Below, piece after piece: positions 8,780 to 19,357 of a stretch of 64,000 nucleotides of DNA. The position numbers and the translations under genes are program-made. The first letter of the stretch is position 1, and each line of letters opens with the position of its first letter. This DNA comes from Halolamina pelagica (lineage in GTDB: Archaea > Halobacteriota > Halobacteria > Halobacteriales > Haloferacaceae). The DNA lies in assembly GCF_001307315.1 (NCBI RefSeq), contig NZ_LGUC01000001.1, positions 1,364,001 through 1,428,000 of the forward strand, read 5' to 3'. Under the pieces are notes generated by a model. The model was not told the DNA's origin. It did no database searches and worked only from the letters and a program-made list of their open reading frames with translations.

Positions 8780-9586
8780 TTAGCTGTCGGCCAGCAGCTC
8801 CGCCGGCGCGCCGGCCAGCGCTTCGAGCGCCTCAGCTTCCAGGTGGTGCGGCTCGGCCGGTACGACGAGCAGGTGGAGCGGCCCGCCGAACGCTCGTGTC
8901 GCGAGTTCCGAGAGCCGATCGGCCGCGACGACCGGCTCCGGGCTCCCCGCCCGGGCGACGACGACCCCGAGTTCGTCGGCCCAGTTCTCCCCGAGCAGGT
9001 CGGCGGCGTAGTCGCCGGTCATGTAGCGCTCGTCCTCGCCGAGCCCCGCGGCGTCGGCCGTGGGGTCATCGACTTTGATGTCGAGGTACACAAGCGTATG
9101 CAGGTCCCGCTCACGGTTCGCCTCGATCGTCTCGATCACGCTGTCGGGCACGTCGCCGCCGCCGTGTGCGCCCGGGAACGGCAGCGTCGTCGCCTTCCCG
9201 AACCGGTAGTTCTGCAGCCCCGTGAGCCCCGCCGCCGCCGACTGGGCGGAGACGCCGTGGATCACGCGGGTCTCGATCCCGCGCTCGTGGGCACGCAGGC
9301 GCAGATCCACGTGTGTCGTCGAGATCATCGTGTCCCCCGCGGTGAGGAAGGCGACGTGGTCGTCCTCGGCGGCGTCGAGGATCGGCCCCGGATCGCGCTC
9401 GACGCCCGCGCGGTCGCGCACGTCGATCTCGATGTCGTGGAACGCCTCCAACTCCGCGACGGTCGTCCCGACGAGGCGGCTGGTGTAGAACTCCGCGAAC
9501 GCGCGATCGGCCGCAGCGAGCGCCTCGCGACCCTCGACGGTGATCGACCGCTCGTCGTAGAGTCCCAGTCCGATGAAGGTAAGCAT
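8780..9586 (-). CDS. dphB: Diphthine synthase
   Basis: SAM-dependent methyltransferase of diphthamide synthesis, modifying a His of elongation factor 2. 268 residues, starting MLTFIGLGLYDERSITVEG, the typical family N-terminus. Other signatures are TAGDTMISTTH, HGVSAQSAAAGLTGLQNYRFGK and the C-terminal HLLVVPAEPHHLEAEAL. It is convergent with artA, only eight bases apart. The amide-adding enzyme of the same pathway, Dph6, is also in this window at 61719. Confidence 0.95.
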   Translation of the reverse strand: MLTFIGLGLYDERSITVEGREALAAADRAFAEFYTSRLVGTTVAELEAFHDIEIDVRDRAGVERDPGPILDAAEDDHVAFLTAGDTMISTTHVDLRLRAHERGIETRVIHGVSAQSAAAGLTGLQNYRFGKATTLPFPGAHGGGDVPDSVIETIEANRERDLHTLVYLDIKVDDPTADAAGLGEDERYMTGDYAADLLGENWADELGVVVARAGSPEPVVAADRLSELATRAFGGPLHLLVVPAEPHHLEAEALEALAGAPAELLADS

Positions 9587-9681
9587 GCTCGGGTCTGGGG
9601 CAGCGCGACCCAAAGCGGTGTCCATCGGCGGGCGCGTGACACGGCGGCAAGGAATACGTGCCTCGGGGTTTCAGGGTGTGT

Positions 9682-10881
9682 ATGAGCGACACAGACCCCG
9701 TCGAGGAGGGCGCCGCCGACGGGCGGGACCTCTACGACATCGCGACGTGGGAGCCACGGACCCTCCTCGATCGAACGGCCGTCCGCCTCCACAGCGCGCT
9801 CGCGGGGGGCGCGCGGCTTTCGATCGTCCTGCTCGCGGCGTTCGTGTTCCTGCTCCAGATCGGCGGCGTCGTTTGGCTGGCGAGCCAGAACCCGACCGTC
9901 GGCCTGGTCGCCCTGCTGTCGGCGATCCCCGCGTTCGTGCTCGTCGCGTTCGTCTGGCGCCAGGACGTGGTCGAGAAAGAGCCACTCGACACGCTGGCGG
10001 TCACGTTCGTGCTCTCGGTGCTGTTCGCCAGCTTCGCGGCGACGGCGAACACGCTGCTTCAGGACACGTTCCGGATGATCCCGTTGGTGGGGCTCGGGCT
10101 GTTCTACTTCCTCGTCGTCGCGCCGGTCGAGGAGACGGTGAAGTGGCTCGCGGTCCGCCTACACGGCTACCGGCGGCCGGAGTTCGACGCCGTGATCGAC
10201 GGCGCGGTGTACGGCGCCGTCGCCGGCCTGGGCTTTGCGACCATCGAGAACACGCTGTACGTCGTCCAGGGGTTCCTGCGGGCACAGGAGGCCGGCGCCA
10301 CCCAGGCGGTCGGCGCCGCGATCGGCACGGCGACCTCGCGAGCGCTCGCGGGGCCGGGTCACGTCATCTACTCCGCGTGGGCGGGCTACTACCTCGGCTT
10401 GGCGAAGTTCAATCGCGAGCACCGCGGGCCGATCGTCGTGAAGGGGCTGTTGATCGCGGTGGTGCTCCACGGCGCCTACAACACGACGGTCACCTACGTT
10501 CCGGCGCTGTTCTCGCCCCCGAGCTGGTGGTACCTGCTCTTCGTCGTCGCCTTCGACGGGACGCTCTTCTACCTCCTCTACCGGAAGCTGGGGCGCTACC
10601 GCGACAACTACGCCGCCGTCGATGGCGAGGCACGGGCCCAGAAATCCGCAGACGGGGAGATACAGGGCCAGGAACCCGGCGATGGAGAGACAGGCCCCCT
10701 TGACTCCGACGACGGGGAAGCAGTCGACACCGAGGCGGACGGGCAGCCGGTTGACGAGCAGACCGACGACAACGACGCTCCCCAATCCGACGACCGGGGC
10801 CCGGTCTGGGACGCGCCGAGCCGGACTGACGGCCTCGAAGCGTCCGACCGAGATCGCGAGGATCCGGACCGCGAGCGCTGA
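9682..10881 (+). CDS. PrsW-family intramembrane metalloprotease
   Basis: Predicted multi-pass membrane protease, 399 residues. Residues 50-330 carry about seven to eight TM segments with the PrsW signatures APVEETVKW (E150/E151), IENTLYV, GPGHVIYSAWAGYYLG and VLHGAYNT. PrsW cleaves anti-sigma factors in Bacillus; the archaeal substrates are unknown. The last ~75 residues are a hydrophilic, highly acidic tail with repeated DGE motifs, probably cytoplasmic. The start ATG at 9682 was chosen over an upstream one at 9658 because it follows a TGTGT spacer and gives the usual short acidic N-terminus. Confidence 0.88.
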   Translation: MSDTDPVEEGAADGRDLYDIATWEPRTLLDRTAVRLHSALAGGARLSIVLLAAFVFLLQIGGVVWLASQNPTVGLVALLSAIPAFVLVAFVWRQDVVEKEPLDTLAVTFVLSVLFASFAATANTLLQDTFRMIPLVGLGLFYFLVVAPVEETVKWLAVRLHGYRRPEFDAVIDGAVYGAVAGLGFATIENTLYVVQGFLRAQEAGATQAVGAAIGTATSRALAGPGHVIYSAWAGYYLGLAKFNREHRGPIVVKGLLIAVVLHGAYNTTVTYVPALFSPPSWWYLLFVVAFDGTLFYLLYRKLGRYRDNYAAVDGEARAQKSADGEIQGQEPGDGETGPLDSDDGEAVDTEADGQPVDEQTDDNDAPQSDDRGPVWDAPSRTDGLEASDRDREDPDRER

Positions 10882-11855
10882 CTACTCGACGCGATCGACC
10901 CGCGGGTCGACCAGCGCGTAATAGGCGTCCTGGAGGAAGTTCACCCCGACGACGAGCGCGACCGGAAGGAGGACCACGCCGAAGATCAGGCCGGGGATTC
11001 GGCTCCCCACGGCGTCGATCGTCAGCGTCCCGAAGCCTGGCGTGCGGGTGACCCACTCGACGGCGTACATCCCGACCAGCACGATCCCGAGCATCTCCGA
11101 GGAGAGCACCGTCAGCAGGCGGGCCGCGGAGTGAGGGAACACGTGCCGGCAGATCCCCAGCAGGCCGACGCCTTTCGCGCGAGCGGTCTTGACGAACGGC
11201 TCGCCGGCGTACTGCTCCAGATCCGTCCCGGCCGCCCGCAGCTGGATCGCGAACAGGTAGAACGTCATCGTGAGGAACGGCCACAGCGCCGCCCGGAGGT
11301 TCCGCGTCGAGAACGGGCCCTCACGGGTGTCGTACCCCAATTCGACGAGCTGGCCGGCCAGCCGGAACACGAACACCGGGAGGTAGAGGTGGACGAGGTA
11401 CGCCAACAGGAACACCGGGGTCGCGACCGCGGCCGCACCCAGCAGCGTCGTCTTCTTGGTGAGATCGCGGCGCTCGACGGCGACGGCGAGCAGTTGGATG
11501 ACCGTCCCGGCGACGATAGCGATGATCGCCGCCGGAAGCAGGTAGATGAGGGTGACCACGATCGAGTCGACCAGCAGCGAGGTGATGGAGGCGGTCTCCC
11601 CGGTTGTCTCCACCTGCCCCAGATCGAGCGTGAGCAGGCGGACGGCCCACTCGCTGAACTGTGCGAACAGTGGCTCGGCCTGTGCGGCGAAGCGTGGCTC
11701 CGAGTACGTCGAGACGAACGACCGCGGGACGTACCCCATCGGGGTGGCGTTGGGGTTCTTCGTGAACGCCATCGCCAGGAAGGCGACGACGAAGGCGATC
11801 ACCATCGAGAGCACCGCACGCCCCCGCGTCGGAGGAGTGTGAGGGCGTTATCCAT
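10882..11855 (-). CDS. ABC transporter permease, DppB-like (copy 1)
   Basis: Inner-membrane permease of the peptide/nickel (DppB/OppB) type, about 324 residues. It has the cytoplasmic loop for ATPase contact (EPFVKTARAKGVGLLGICRHVFP) and the C-terminal VEWVTRTPGFGTLTIDAVGSR...GLIFGVVLL. The frame breaks near 11824 in a G run; one extra G joins a proper start (MDNALTLLRRG, ATG at 11855) to the first TM segment. It is divergent from the DppC-like gene at 11993. The closest relative is copy 2 at 13177. No binding protein or ATPase gene is nearby. Confidence 0.88.
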
Positions 11856-11992
11856 CGGTGTGGCGTCGACGGGAGTCGGCTCGATGTGTGGGCATCGGGA
11901 GGGGGGACCGCTGCGGGCGGGGCATCTGTTCCGTGTTGGAAACACCCAAGCTATTAGTCGTGTCGGCTCACGACGAATTAGACACCGCTTCG

Positions 11993-13180
11993 ATGAGTGA
12001 CGAGCCCTCCACGGACACTGATCGGTTCGAGAGCATCGACTGGGGCAAGTTCGACGCCGCCGACTCGACAGTCGGCATCCCCCGGTGGCTGCCGGCGACG
12101 GCCGCCCTGCTGATCGTCGCGTTCGCCTACGACTACTTCACCGCCGAGGGGATCCCCCTCGCGATCACCGGCCTCGACTGGCTGTTGATCGCGGGGCTGT
12201 TCGTCCTCGGCTCGCTGGTCGTGATCCCGGTGAGCCAGAGCCCCGAGCAGATCGGCACCTACTGGGCGCAGTTCCGCCAGGACCGCCTCGCCGTCGCCGC
12301 GGTGGGGTATCTCGCGCTGTTTTTCCTGGTCGGCCTGTTCGGCCCTTTCTTCTTCAACGACCCGCGGCTGCACATCCTCTACTCCTCGCAACCGCCGGTG
12401 TGGGGCAGCATCGACGCCATGTACGTCCCGCGCTGTTACGGGCCGATCGTCGACGGTCGGTGTCAGGGGACGTGGGACTTCCCGCTGGGCACCAACGCGA
12501 TCGCGGGGAAGGACGTAGTGACGCTGCTGGTGCTCGGGACGCGGACCAGCCTGAGCGTCGTCCTCGGGGCCGCGGCGATCGTCGTCCCGACGGGCGTCGG
12601 CGTCGGCGTCGCCGCCGAGTCGATCGGCGGCCGCGTCGAGACGGTGTTGATGTGGCTGGCCGAACAGCTCCAGACGTTCCCCGCCATCCTGATCTACTTC
12701 CTGCTCTTTTTCTGGATGGTCGAGGGGCGGCTCCGCCTGCTGATCGCCGTGCTTGGGTTCGTCAGCTGGGGTGGGCTCGCCCGCCTCGTCAGAAACGAGA
12801 TCCGGGTCCGGCGCAGCGAGCAGTACGTCCAAGCCGCCCGGCTCGGCGGCGTCGACGACCGGCGCCTCCTCGGTCGGCACCTGCTGCCCAACATCGCGCC
12901 CTCGGTACTGACGAACGTCACCCTCCAGGTACCGCTGTTCGTGCTGATCGAGGTGTCGGTCTCCTTCATCGTGATCGCGCTGGCGGGCGGCACGACGACG
13001 CTGGGTGACCCGACGAACTTCTCGTGGGGCGAGCAGATCTACAACGCGCTGTTCTCCGTCGGCGCGCCCGCGGCGTGGTGGCTCGCGGGGTTCCCGATCG
13101 CCCTGCTGTTCCTGACGGTGTTCGCGTTCAACGTCGTCGGCGACGCGATGGTCGACGCGCTGGAGCCCCGCAGCGATTAG
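11993..13180 (+). CDS. ABC transporter permease, DppC-like (copy 1)
   Basis: Peptide/nickel-type permease, 395 residues, with TM segments from about residue 30. A periplasmic loop with paired Cys (VPRCYGPIVDGRCQG) precedes the core permease domain (FPLGTNAIAGKDVVTLLVLGTRTSL). The EAA-type loop is EQYVQAARLGGVDDRRLLGRHLLPN. Same length and most of the same sequence as copy 2 at 14295. Start ATG 11993 (MSDEPSTDTDRFE) aligns with copy 2. A CTATTAGT box upstream is shared with copy 2 (CTTATTAGT). The 3' end overlaps the convergent copy-2 DppB gene by four bases. Confidence 0.9.
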   Translation: MSDEPSTDTDRFESIDWGKFDAADSTVGIPRWLPATAALLIVAFAYDYFTAEGIPLAITGLDWLLIAGLFVLGSLVVIPVSQSPEQIGTYWAQFRQDRLAVAAVGYLALFFLVGLFGPFFFNDPRLHILYSSQPPVWGSIDAMYVPRCYGPIVDGRCQGTWDFPLGTNAIAGKDVVTLLVLGTRTSLSVVLGAAAIVVPTGVGVGVAAESIGGRVETVLMWLAEQLQTFPAILIYFLLFFWMVEGRLRLLIAVLGFVSWGGLARLVRNEIRVRRSEQYVQAARLGGVDDRRLLGRHLLPNIAPSVLTNVTLQVPLFVLIEVSVSFIVIALAGGTTTLGDPTNFSWGEQIYNALFSVGAPAAWWLAGFPIALLFLTVFAFNVVGDAMVDALEPRSD

Positions 13181-14174
13181 CCGCTCTCCACCCGGGGGTC
13201 GAACAGCGCGTAGTACGTCTCTCGGGCCGTGTTGACGACGGTGACCACCAGCACGGGGAGCAACACCGCGGCGAAGATCAGCCCCGGGCCGCGGCTCCCG
13301 GCGGCGTCGATCGTGAGTGCGCCGAAGCCGGGCGTTTTGGTGACCCACTCGACGGCGTACAGCCCCACGAGCACGATCCCGAGCATCTCGGAGGTCAGGA
13401 CGGTCAGCAGGCGGGCAGCCGAGTGGGGAACACGTGCCGGCAGATCCCCAGCAGGCCGACGCCTTTCGCGCGAGCGGTCTTGACGAACGGCTCGTCAGCG
13501 TACTGCTCCAGATCCGTCCCGGCCGCCCGGAACTGGATCGCGAACAGGTACAGCCCCATCGTCACGCTGGGCCAGACCGCTGCGCGGAGGTTCGCCGGGG
13601 AGAACGGGCCCGTGGACTCGTCGTACCCCAGATCCGTGATCTGGCCGGAGGTCTCGATCACGAACCCCGGCAGGTAGATCTGGAGGACGTAGGCGACCAG
13701 GAACACCGGAACCGAGATGGCGGCCGCGCCGAACAGTTTGGTTTTTGCGCTGGCGTCGCCGTACTCGACGGCGACGGCGAGCAGTTGGATCAGCGTCCCT
13801 AGCACGATCGCGAGCAGCATCGCGGGCACGAGGTGGATCAGCGTGACCGTCACCGCCTCGGCGACGACCTCGCGGACGACGACCGCCCGTTCGCCGACGC
13901 CCATCTGGCCCAGGTTCAGGGTCACGACCCGGCCCAGCCAGTCGACGTACTGGGCGACCAGCGGCTCCGACTGCGCCGCGAACCGCGGCTCCCGGTAGAT
14001 CCCGTAGAGCAGCCGTGGCTGGTACGCTTCCGTCGCGGTGTGGGGGTTCGGCACGTACGCCAGCGCGAGGAACACGCCGGTGAACACGACCCACAGCGTC
14101 ACCGCCACGCGGCCGACTCGGCGGCCGAGCGCGAGGAGGAGGCTACGCATCTGGGCTGCCTGATCGCCATCCAT
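13177..14174 (-). CDS. ABC transporter permease, DppB-like (copy 2)
   Basis: Paralogue of the DppB-like gene at 10882, about 332 residues. Starts MDGDQAAQMRSLLLALGRRVG with a TM segment, keeps DEPFVKTARAKGVGLLGICRHVFP, and ends PRVESG. The frame breaks near 13424 in a run of four G; copy 1 has the extra base there, directly supporting a one-base deficit. It is divergent from the DppC-like copy at 14295. Substrate unknown. Confidence 0.88.
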
Positions 14175-14294
14175 TGGTGTGCGAACTCGGTGCGGTCGAC
14201 TGGCGTGGAGGGAGAGCCATCTGCGGATTGATAATGACACACAGTCACAACTTATTAGTTCTTGCTGACCACTGGTCGGGGTAGTCCCCCCGCA

Positions 14295-15482
14295 ATGAGC
14301 GATCCCTCCCCTCCGGACGCCGGGCGTTTCGCGACCGTCGATTGGGACGAGTTCGATGCCGAGGCAGGCGTACCGGCAGTCCCCCGGTGGCTGCCCGCCG
14401 GGGGCGTCGTCCTCCTCGCGGTGTTCGGGTACGACTACCTCGCCGTCGACGGCGTTCCGATCGCGATGGACGGCCTCGACTGGCTGCTGGTGCTCGGACT
14501 GTACACGTTCGGCTCGCTGGCGCTGGCGGCGCTGCTGAACGCGCCCGACCAGATCGCCCACTACTGGGGCCAGTTCCGGACGAACCGCGTCGCCGTCGCG
14601 TGTCTGGCGTTCCTGACGGCGTTCGTGGGCATCGGGCTGTTCGGCCCGCTCGTCGCGATCGAGCCCGAAGTGAACGTGCTGTACTCCTCGCAGCCGCCGG
14701 TGTGGGGCAGCATCGACGTGATGTACGTCCCCTCCTGTGCGGGCGAGGTCGTCGACGGCCGGTGTCACGGCACGTGGCAGTACCCGCTCGGCACGACCGC
14801 GATCGACGGCAAGGACCTGATCGCGTTGCTGGTGCTGGCGACGCGGACGAGCCTGAGCGTCGCCCTCGGCGCGGCGACGCTGGTGGTCCCGGCCGGCGTC
14901 GGTGTCGGCGTCGCGGCGGTCCGGTTCGGCGGCCGGGTCGAGGCGGCGCTGATGTGGCTGGCCGAACAGCTCCAGTCGTTCCCCGCCGTGTTGATCTACT
15001 TCGTGCTGTTCTACTGGCTCGTCGAGGGCCGGCTCCGCATCCTGATCGGTGCGCTCGGTCTCGTCGGCTGGGGCGGGCTCGCCCGGCTGGTGCGTGACGA
15101 ACTCCGGGTGCGACAGAGCGAGCAGTACGCACAAGCGGCCCGCCTCGGCGGCGTCGGCGACCGACGGCTCCTGGGCCGGCATCTCCTGCCCAACGTCCTG
15201 CCGGCGGTGCTCTCGAACGTCACCCTCCAGATCCCGCTGTTCATCCTGGTCGAGGCGAGCATCGCGTTCATCCAGGTCCCGGTGTCGACGGGGACGACGA
15301 CGCTGGGCGACCCCTCGAACTTCTCGTGGGGCCAGCTGATCTACAGCTCGCTGTTCACCGTCGGCCTGCCCGCCGCGTGGTGGCTCGCGGGCATCCCGCT
15401 GCTCCTCCTGTCGGCGACGGTGTTCGCGTTCAACGTCGTCGGCGACGCGATGGTTGAGGCGCTGGAACCCCGCAGCGACTGA
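14295..15482 (+). CDS. ABC transporter permease, DppC-like (copy 2)
   Basis: Paralogue of the gene at 11993 with identical length (395 residues) and collinear sequence, including the Cys-containing loop (VPSCAGEVVDGRCHG), TRTSLSVALGAA, and EQYAQAARLGGVGDRRLLGRHLLPN. It ends in the same FNVVGDAMVEALEPRSD. ATG 14295 gives MSDPSPPDAGRFA, matching copy 1. The intact frame indicates both copies are functional. With copy 2 of DppB it forms a second divergent module. Confidence 0.9.
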   Translation: MSDPSPPDAGRFATVDWDEFDAEAGVPAVPRWLPAGGVVLLAVFGYDYLAVDGVPIAMDGLDWLLVLGLYTFGSLALAALLNAPDQIAHYWGQFRTNRVAVACLAFLTAFVGIGLFGPLVAIEPEVNVLYSSQPPVWGSIDVMYVPSCAGEVVDGRCHGTWQYPLGTTAIDGKDLIALLVLATRTSLSVALGAATLVVPAGVGVGVAAVRFGGRVEAALMWLAEQLQSFPAVLIYFVLFYWLVEGRLRILIGALGLVGWGGLARLVRDELRVRQSEQYAQAARLGGVGDRRLLGRHLLPNVLPAVLSNVTLQIPLFILVEASIAFIQVPVSTGTTTLGDPSNFSWGQLIYSSLFTVGLPAAWWLAGIPLLLLSATVFAFNVVGDAMVEALEPRSD

Positions 15483-15558
15483 GGGGATCGGCGCCAGCTC
15501 GCGGTCGGATGACGCCCGCGACCGACACCGCCTTTCGACTCGGGCCCCTGTGACGACT

Positions 15559-15840
15559 GTGACTGAGCGTATCGAAGGAGAGGTGCTCTACGCGATCCCG
15601 CCCGCGGAGCTCGGCGAGCACGATCTCGATCCGGAGCTGCAGTCGCTCGCGGACGCCCGCCACGTCCTGGTCTGTCGGCGCGGCGGCCACCCGTCGATCT
15701 TCGAACTCGCGTGGGCGATGCTCCGCCGGAAACCGATCGAGCCGGTGACGATCGTCGCTCGTGACGGCGCCGCCGAGGGCGACACCGTGAGCCTGACCGT
15801 CGAGGAGACGACGATGTCGGGCGTCTACCGCCAGGTGTAG
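15559..15840 (+). CDS. Small hypothetical protein
   Basis: 93-residue soluble, mildly acidic protein starting with GTG (VTERIEGEVLYAIPPAEL); an in-frame GTG nine bases upstream is an alternative. Central motif VLVCRRGGHPSIFELAWAMLRRKP, and it ends MSGVYRQV. I do not recognise the family. The 3' end overlaps the convergent membrane gene by 16 bases. High coding bias and clean length support a real gene. Confidence 0.6.
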   Translation: MTERIEGEVLYAIPPAELGEHDLDPELQSLADARHVLVCRRGGHPSIFELAWAMLRRKPIEPVTIVARDGAAEGDTVSLTVEETTMSGVYRQV

Positions 15841-16507
15841 CGTCTGAGCGGGCGCGCGGCGAGCAGCCACGCCGACAGCACGAACGCGGCCGTCCCGAGC
15901 AGGTACGTCCCGCCGCCGATCGTCGGCGCCGCGCCGACGCCCAGCCCCGCGCCGCCGAGCGCGCCTGCGATGCTGGCGACCAGCGGTAGCGCACAGCTCG
16001 CACACGACCCGAGCGCGATGAGCCCCCGAGACCCGCAGAGAGCCCCTCGTCGACCACGTCCCGAAGCGCGAGCGAGACCAGATACCCCAGCGCGACGATC
16101 CCGACCACGCGGTAGGGGATCAGCGTGAGCGCGACGTCCACGCCGCTGTACCGGAGCAGCGGCCCCCAACCGGGTGGCAGCAACACGAGGTCGGCGTTAC
16201 GGCCGGCGTTCATCGCGGTCCCGATCGTTCCGGTTAGCCACGCGAGGCCGACCGCGTAGGCGACGCCGATCCCGCCGGCGACCCACCGACTCGTTCGGCC
16301 GACCGCCGGCCGGTGCGCGTGGCGGACCGCGACGACGGCGACAGTGATCCAGACGAACGGCACCGCGAGCATCGTCGGCGCCGTCAGCCCGGCGCCGGTC
16401 CACACGAGATACGGCAGCGCCAGCGCCGACTGGATCCCGACTGCCAGCACCGCGGTCCGGACCGGGGCCGGGACCGACCACGCCGGCGCGCTGAGGGTGC
16501 GGCTCAC
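15825..16507 (-). CDS. Polytopic membrane protein coupled to copper ATPase
   Basis: About 228 residues with six or so hydrophobic segments. It starts GTG overlapping the stop of the copper ATPase gene (GTGA), so it is co-translated with it. A Cys pair (GSCASCALPLV) near a membrane segment could bind metal or be redox-active. The frame breaks near 16024 in a C run; one extra base restores LGGLIALGSCASC. I recall similar haloarchaeal proteins under a DUF number (DUF7546) but could not verify it. A role in copper handling for the nearby oxidase is inferred from context. Confidence 0.78.
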
Positions 16508-19022
16508 CGGCGCTCACCCCCGTCGCTCGCTTCGGCATCACTCGGGTCGGCATCATCCGTTTCGGCATCGTCCACATCGGCGCCGCCGTCGGTCACCGCG
16601 TCCGGCGTCGGCCGTCGCGGCTCGGTCCGGGTCGCCGCGTCGTCGCTCCCCGCATCCGGGCCGAGCGGTCGGGTCGTGTTGCCGACCACCAGCAGGCTCG
16701 AGGCCGCCATCGCCACGGCGGCGATCAGTGGCGTGATCACGCCCAAAACGGCCGCCGGCACGGCGACCGCGTTGTAGAGGAACGCCCAGGCGAGGTTCTC
16801 GCGAACCCGCCGGCGCGTGGCCGCGAGCGTCGCGAGCGCGCGGTCGACCGCCGAGAGGTCACGCCCCACGAGCACCGCGTCCGCGGCGTCGGCGGCGAGC
16901 TCCGTGCCGGAGGCGACCGCGATGCCCAGATCTGCCGCCGCCAGCGCGGGGGCGTCGTTGCTGCCGTCGCCGACCATCGCGACGGTGCCCTCCGAACTGA
17001 GCCGCCGGACCGTCTCAGTCTTGGCCGCCGGGGGCAGGCCGGCGTACACCTCGTCGATGCCGGGCACGTCGCGGAACCGGTCGGCGGCGGGCCCCTCGTC
17101 ACCGGTGAGGACGACGACGCGGCGGTCCTCGCTGAGGCGTTCGACCGCTTCCCGCCAGCCGGGCCGCGGATCGTCGCCCGCGACGAGCACCCCGTGGACG
17201 CGGTCGTTCCAGCCCACGTAGGCAGCGAGCCGCCCGGACGATTCCGCGCTCGCGTAGCGCTCGCTGAGACTGTCGGGGATCGCGGCGTCCGCGAACAGCG
17301 ATTCGTCGCCCACCGTGACCCGCTTCTTGCCCGCGACACGGCCGGCGACGCCGCGGCCGGGATGGGTTTCGTAGTCGGTCACCGTCGTGTCCGGGCCGAC
17401 CGCCGTGTCGGCGTCGTCGGCAGCCTCGACGATCGGCGCGGCGACTGGGTGGTCCGAACGGGCTTCGACCGCCGCGGCGTGGCCCAGCACGGTCTCGCGG
17501 TCGCTCCCGTCGGCGGTCTCGACGGCGTGCAGCGCCATCTCCCCAGTCGTGAGCGTCCCGGTCTTGTCCAGTGCGACCACGTCGACCTGTTTCGCGGTCT
17601 CGACTGCGCTCCCGTCTGTCAGGACGACGCCGTCTTCGAGCAGCGAGCGCGTGCCCGCGGCGATCGCCAGCGGCGTCGCCAGCCCGAGCGCGCAGGGACA
17701 GGAGACGACGAGGACCGCCAGCCCCGTCAGCAGCGCCTCGGTGAGCGAGGCGCCGAGCAGGAGGTGTGCGCCGAACGCCGTCACGCCGAGGACGAGCACC
17801 AGCGGGACGAACACCGTCGCGAGCGCGTCGGCCAGCCGCTGGGGGCGCCCTCGCCGCGCACGTCCCAGAGCAGCGAGACCACGCGATCGAGCGTCCGCTC
17901 GGCGCCGTCGGCGGCCCGGATCACGATACGGCCGTCGGAGACGACGGTCCCGCCGCGGAGATCGTCACCCTGCCGGCGTCGAACGGGCAGCGACTCGCCG
18001 GTGACGAGCGACTCGTCGACGGCGGCGGTCCCCTCGAGCACTTCGCCGTCGACCGGGACACGCTCGCCCGCGCGGACGACCAGTTCGTCGCCGCCCTCGA
18101 CGGCCTCGACCGGCACGGTCTCGGTTCCATCGGCTGTCCGGACCCGGGCCTCCGAGACGCGATCGCGGGTGAGATCGGTGAGTTCGCCGACCGCGTGCTG
18201 CTTGATCCGCTCCTCGTAGTAGCTCCCGACGGTGACGGCCATGATGACGACGATCGTCACGTCGAAGTACACCTCAACCCGGCCGGACGCCACCGCGAGC
18301 GCGCTGTAGAGGTACGCCGTCGTCGCCGCGAGCGCGACCAAGAGATCCATGTTGGGCTGGCGCGTCCTGACGGCGACGTAGGCGCCGCGGAGGAGTGGGG
18401 CGCCGGTGTACCCCAGCACGACCGTCGCCGAGAGCCAGACGTTCGCGAGGAGGAACCGTCCGGAGCCGTCGCGGAGGTCGAACAGCAGCGCGTCCGGCGG
18501 GAGCCCGAAGTAGACGGGGTACAGAAAGAGGATGTACCACAGCATCGCCATCATCCCGAAGAAGCCGCCGACGATGAGGCGACCGACCGTCCCGTCGTCG
18601 TCGCCGGGGCTACCGTCCGTGGTGGTCAGTTCGGCGCGATAGCCGACGCCCGAGACAGCGTCGGCGACCTCGCTCGGGTCGGTCGTGTCGGCATCGTACT
18701 GGATCCGCATCGCGTCCGCGGGGAAGTTCGCGTCCGCCGCGGCGACGCCGTCGCTGCTGGCCGCCCGGCCTTCGAGGAACGCCTCACAGCTCGCACAGTG
18801 CATCCCGTCGACCTGGAGGTAGGCCGTTTCGGCGTCCTCGGGCACTGACTGCGCCACCTCGCGGACCGACTCGCGGGCGTCGTCGGCGTCGACCGCCGCC
18901 GGATCGTCCAGGCTCCGGGCGACTTCGAGACAGCCCCGACAGCAGTACTCGCCGTCGATCTCGTCGTCGGTCACCGGCTGCGGCGGCGTCGTGAGGCCAC
19001 AGAGCGTACAGTCGTCGCTCAT
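16504..19022 (-). CDS. Copper-translocating P-type ATPase with N-terminal Cys cluster
   Basis: P1B-type ATPase of about 840 residues. The N-terminal segment has a CxxC...CCRGC cluster (residues 5-31) like metal-binding TRASH/YHS fingers. It is followed by a heavy-metal-associated domain (GMHCASC, C76/C79), TM segments, the actuator loop, the ion-site SCPCALGLATP (about 440), phosphorylation motif DKTGTLT (about 487) and hinge GDGSNDAPAL. CPC marks Cu(I) specificity. The frame breaks near 17846 in a run of five G; the two halves join as GAPQRLADALATVFVP. The position beside ba3 oxidase genes suggests FixI/CcoI-like copper delivery for oxidase assembly. The C-terminal tail is Asp-rich. Confidence 0.92.
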
Positions 19023-19075
19023 GGCGTCGGCCTCACGACTCGGATACCGCTACCACCACCACGAGTGGGCATCGT

Positions 19076-19257
19076 TCAGACGCCGCTGGGCTCGGTCGTC
19101 TCGTGGGGCCGAACATCATGTACAGCGCTGCCAGCGCCAGGAGCACACACGTCGTCGACGCGAGACCGACGACGACGCCGCCACTGACGCCGAGTGCGTA
19201 CACCCAGACCGGGATCAGCGCCGCGAGTCCGATGGCGATTAACTTCCGTGCAGACAT
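19076..19257 (-). CDS. Small membrane subunit associated with ba3 oxidase
   Basis: About 60-residue protein, MSARKLIAIGLAALIPVWVY, with two hydrophobic segments and LYMMFGP near the end. It resembles the small cytochrome-ba3 oxidase subunit in haloarchaeal oxidase clusters. The frame breaks near 19109 in a run of four C; one extra C gives GPHETTEPSGV and a stop at 19076-19078. It lies between the copper ATPase and the divergent halocyanin gene. Confidence 0.68.
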
Positions 19258-19357
19258 TGGGGGTCGATACGCGCTGGGGTATCTACTGCCCTGTGCCGAT
19301 TCCTACCCTGTGGGAACTGCCGGGATCGGTTAATGGGTTGGGAGATAAGGCCGCCCC

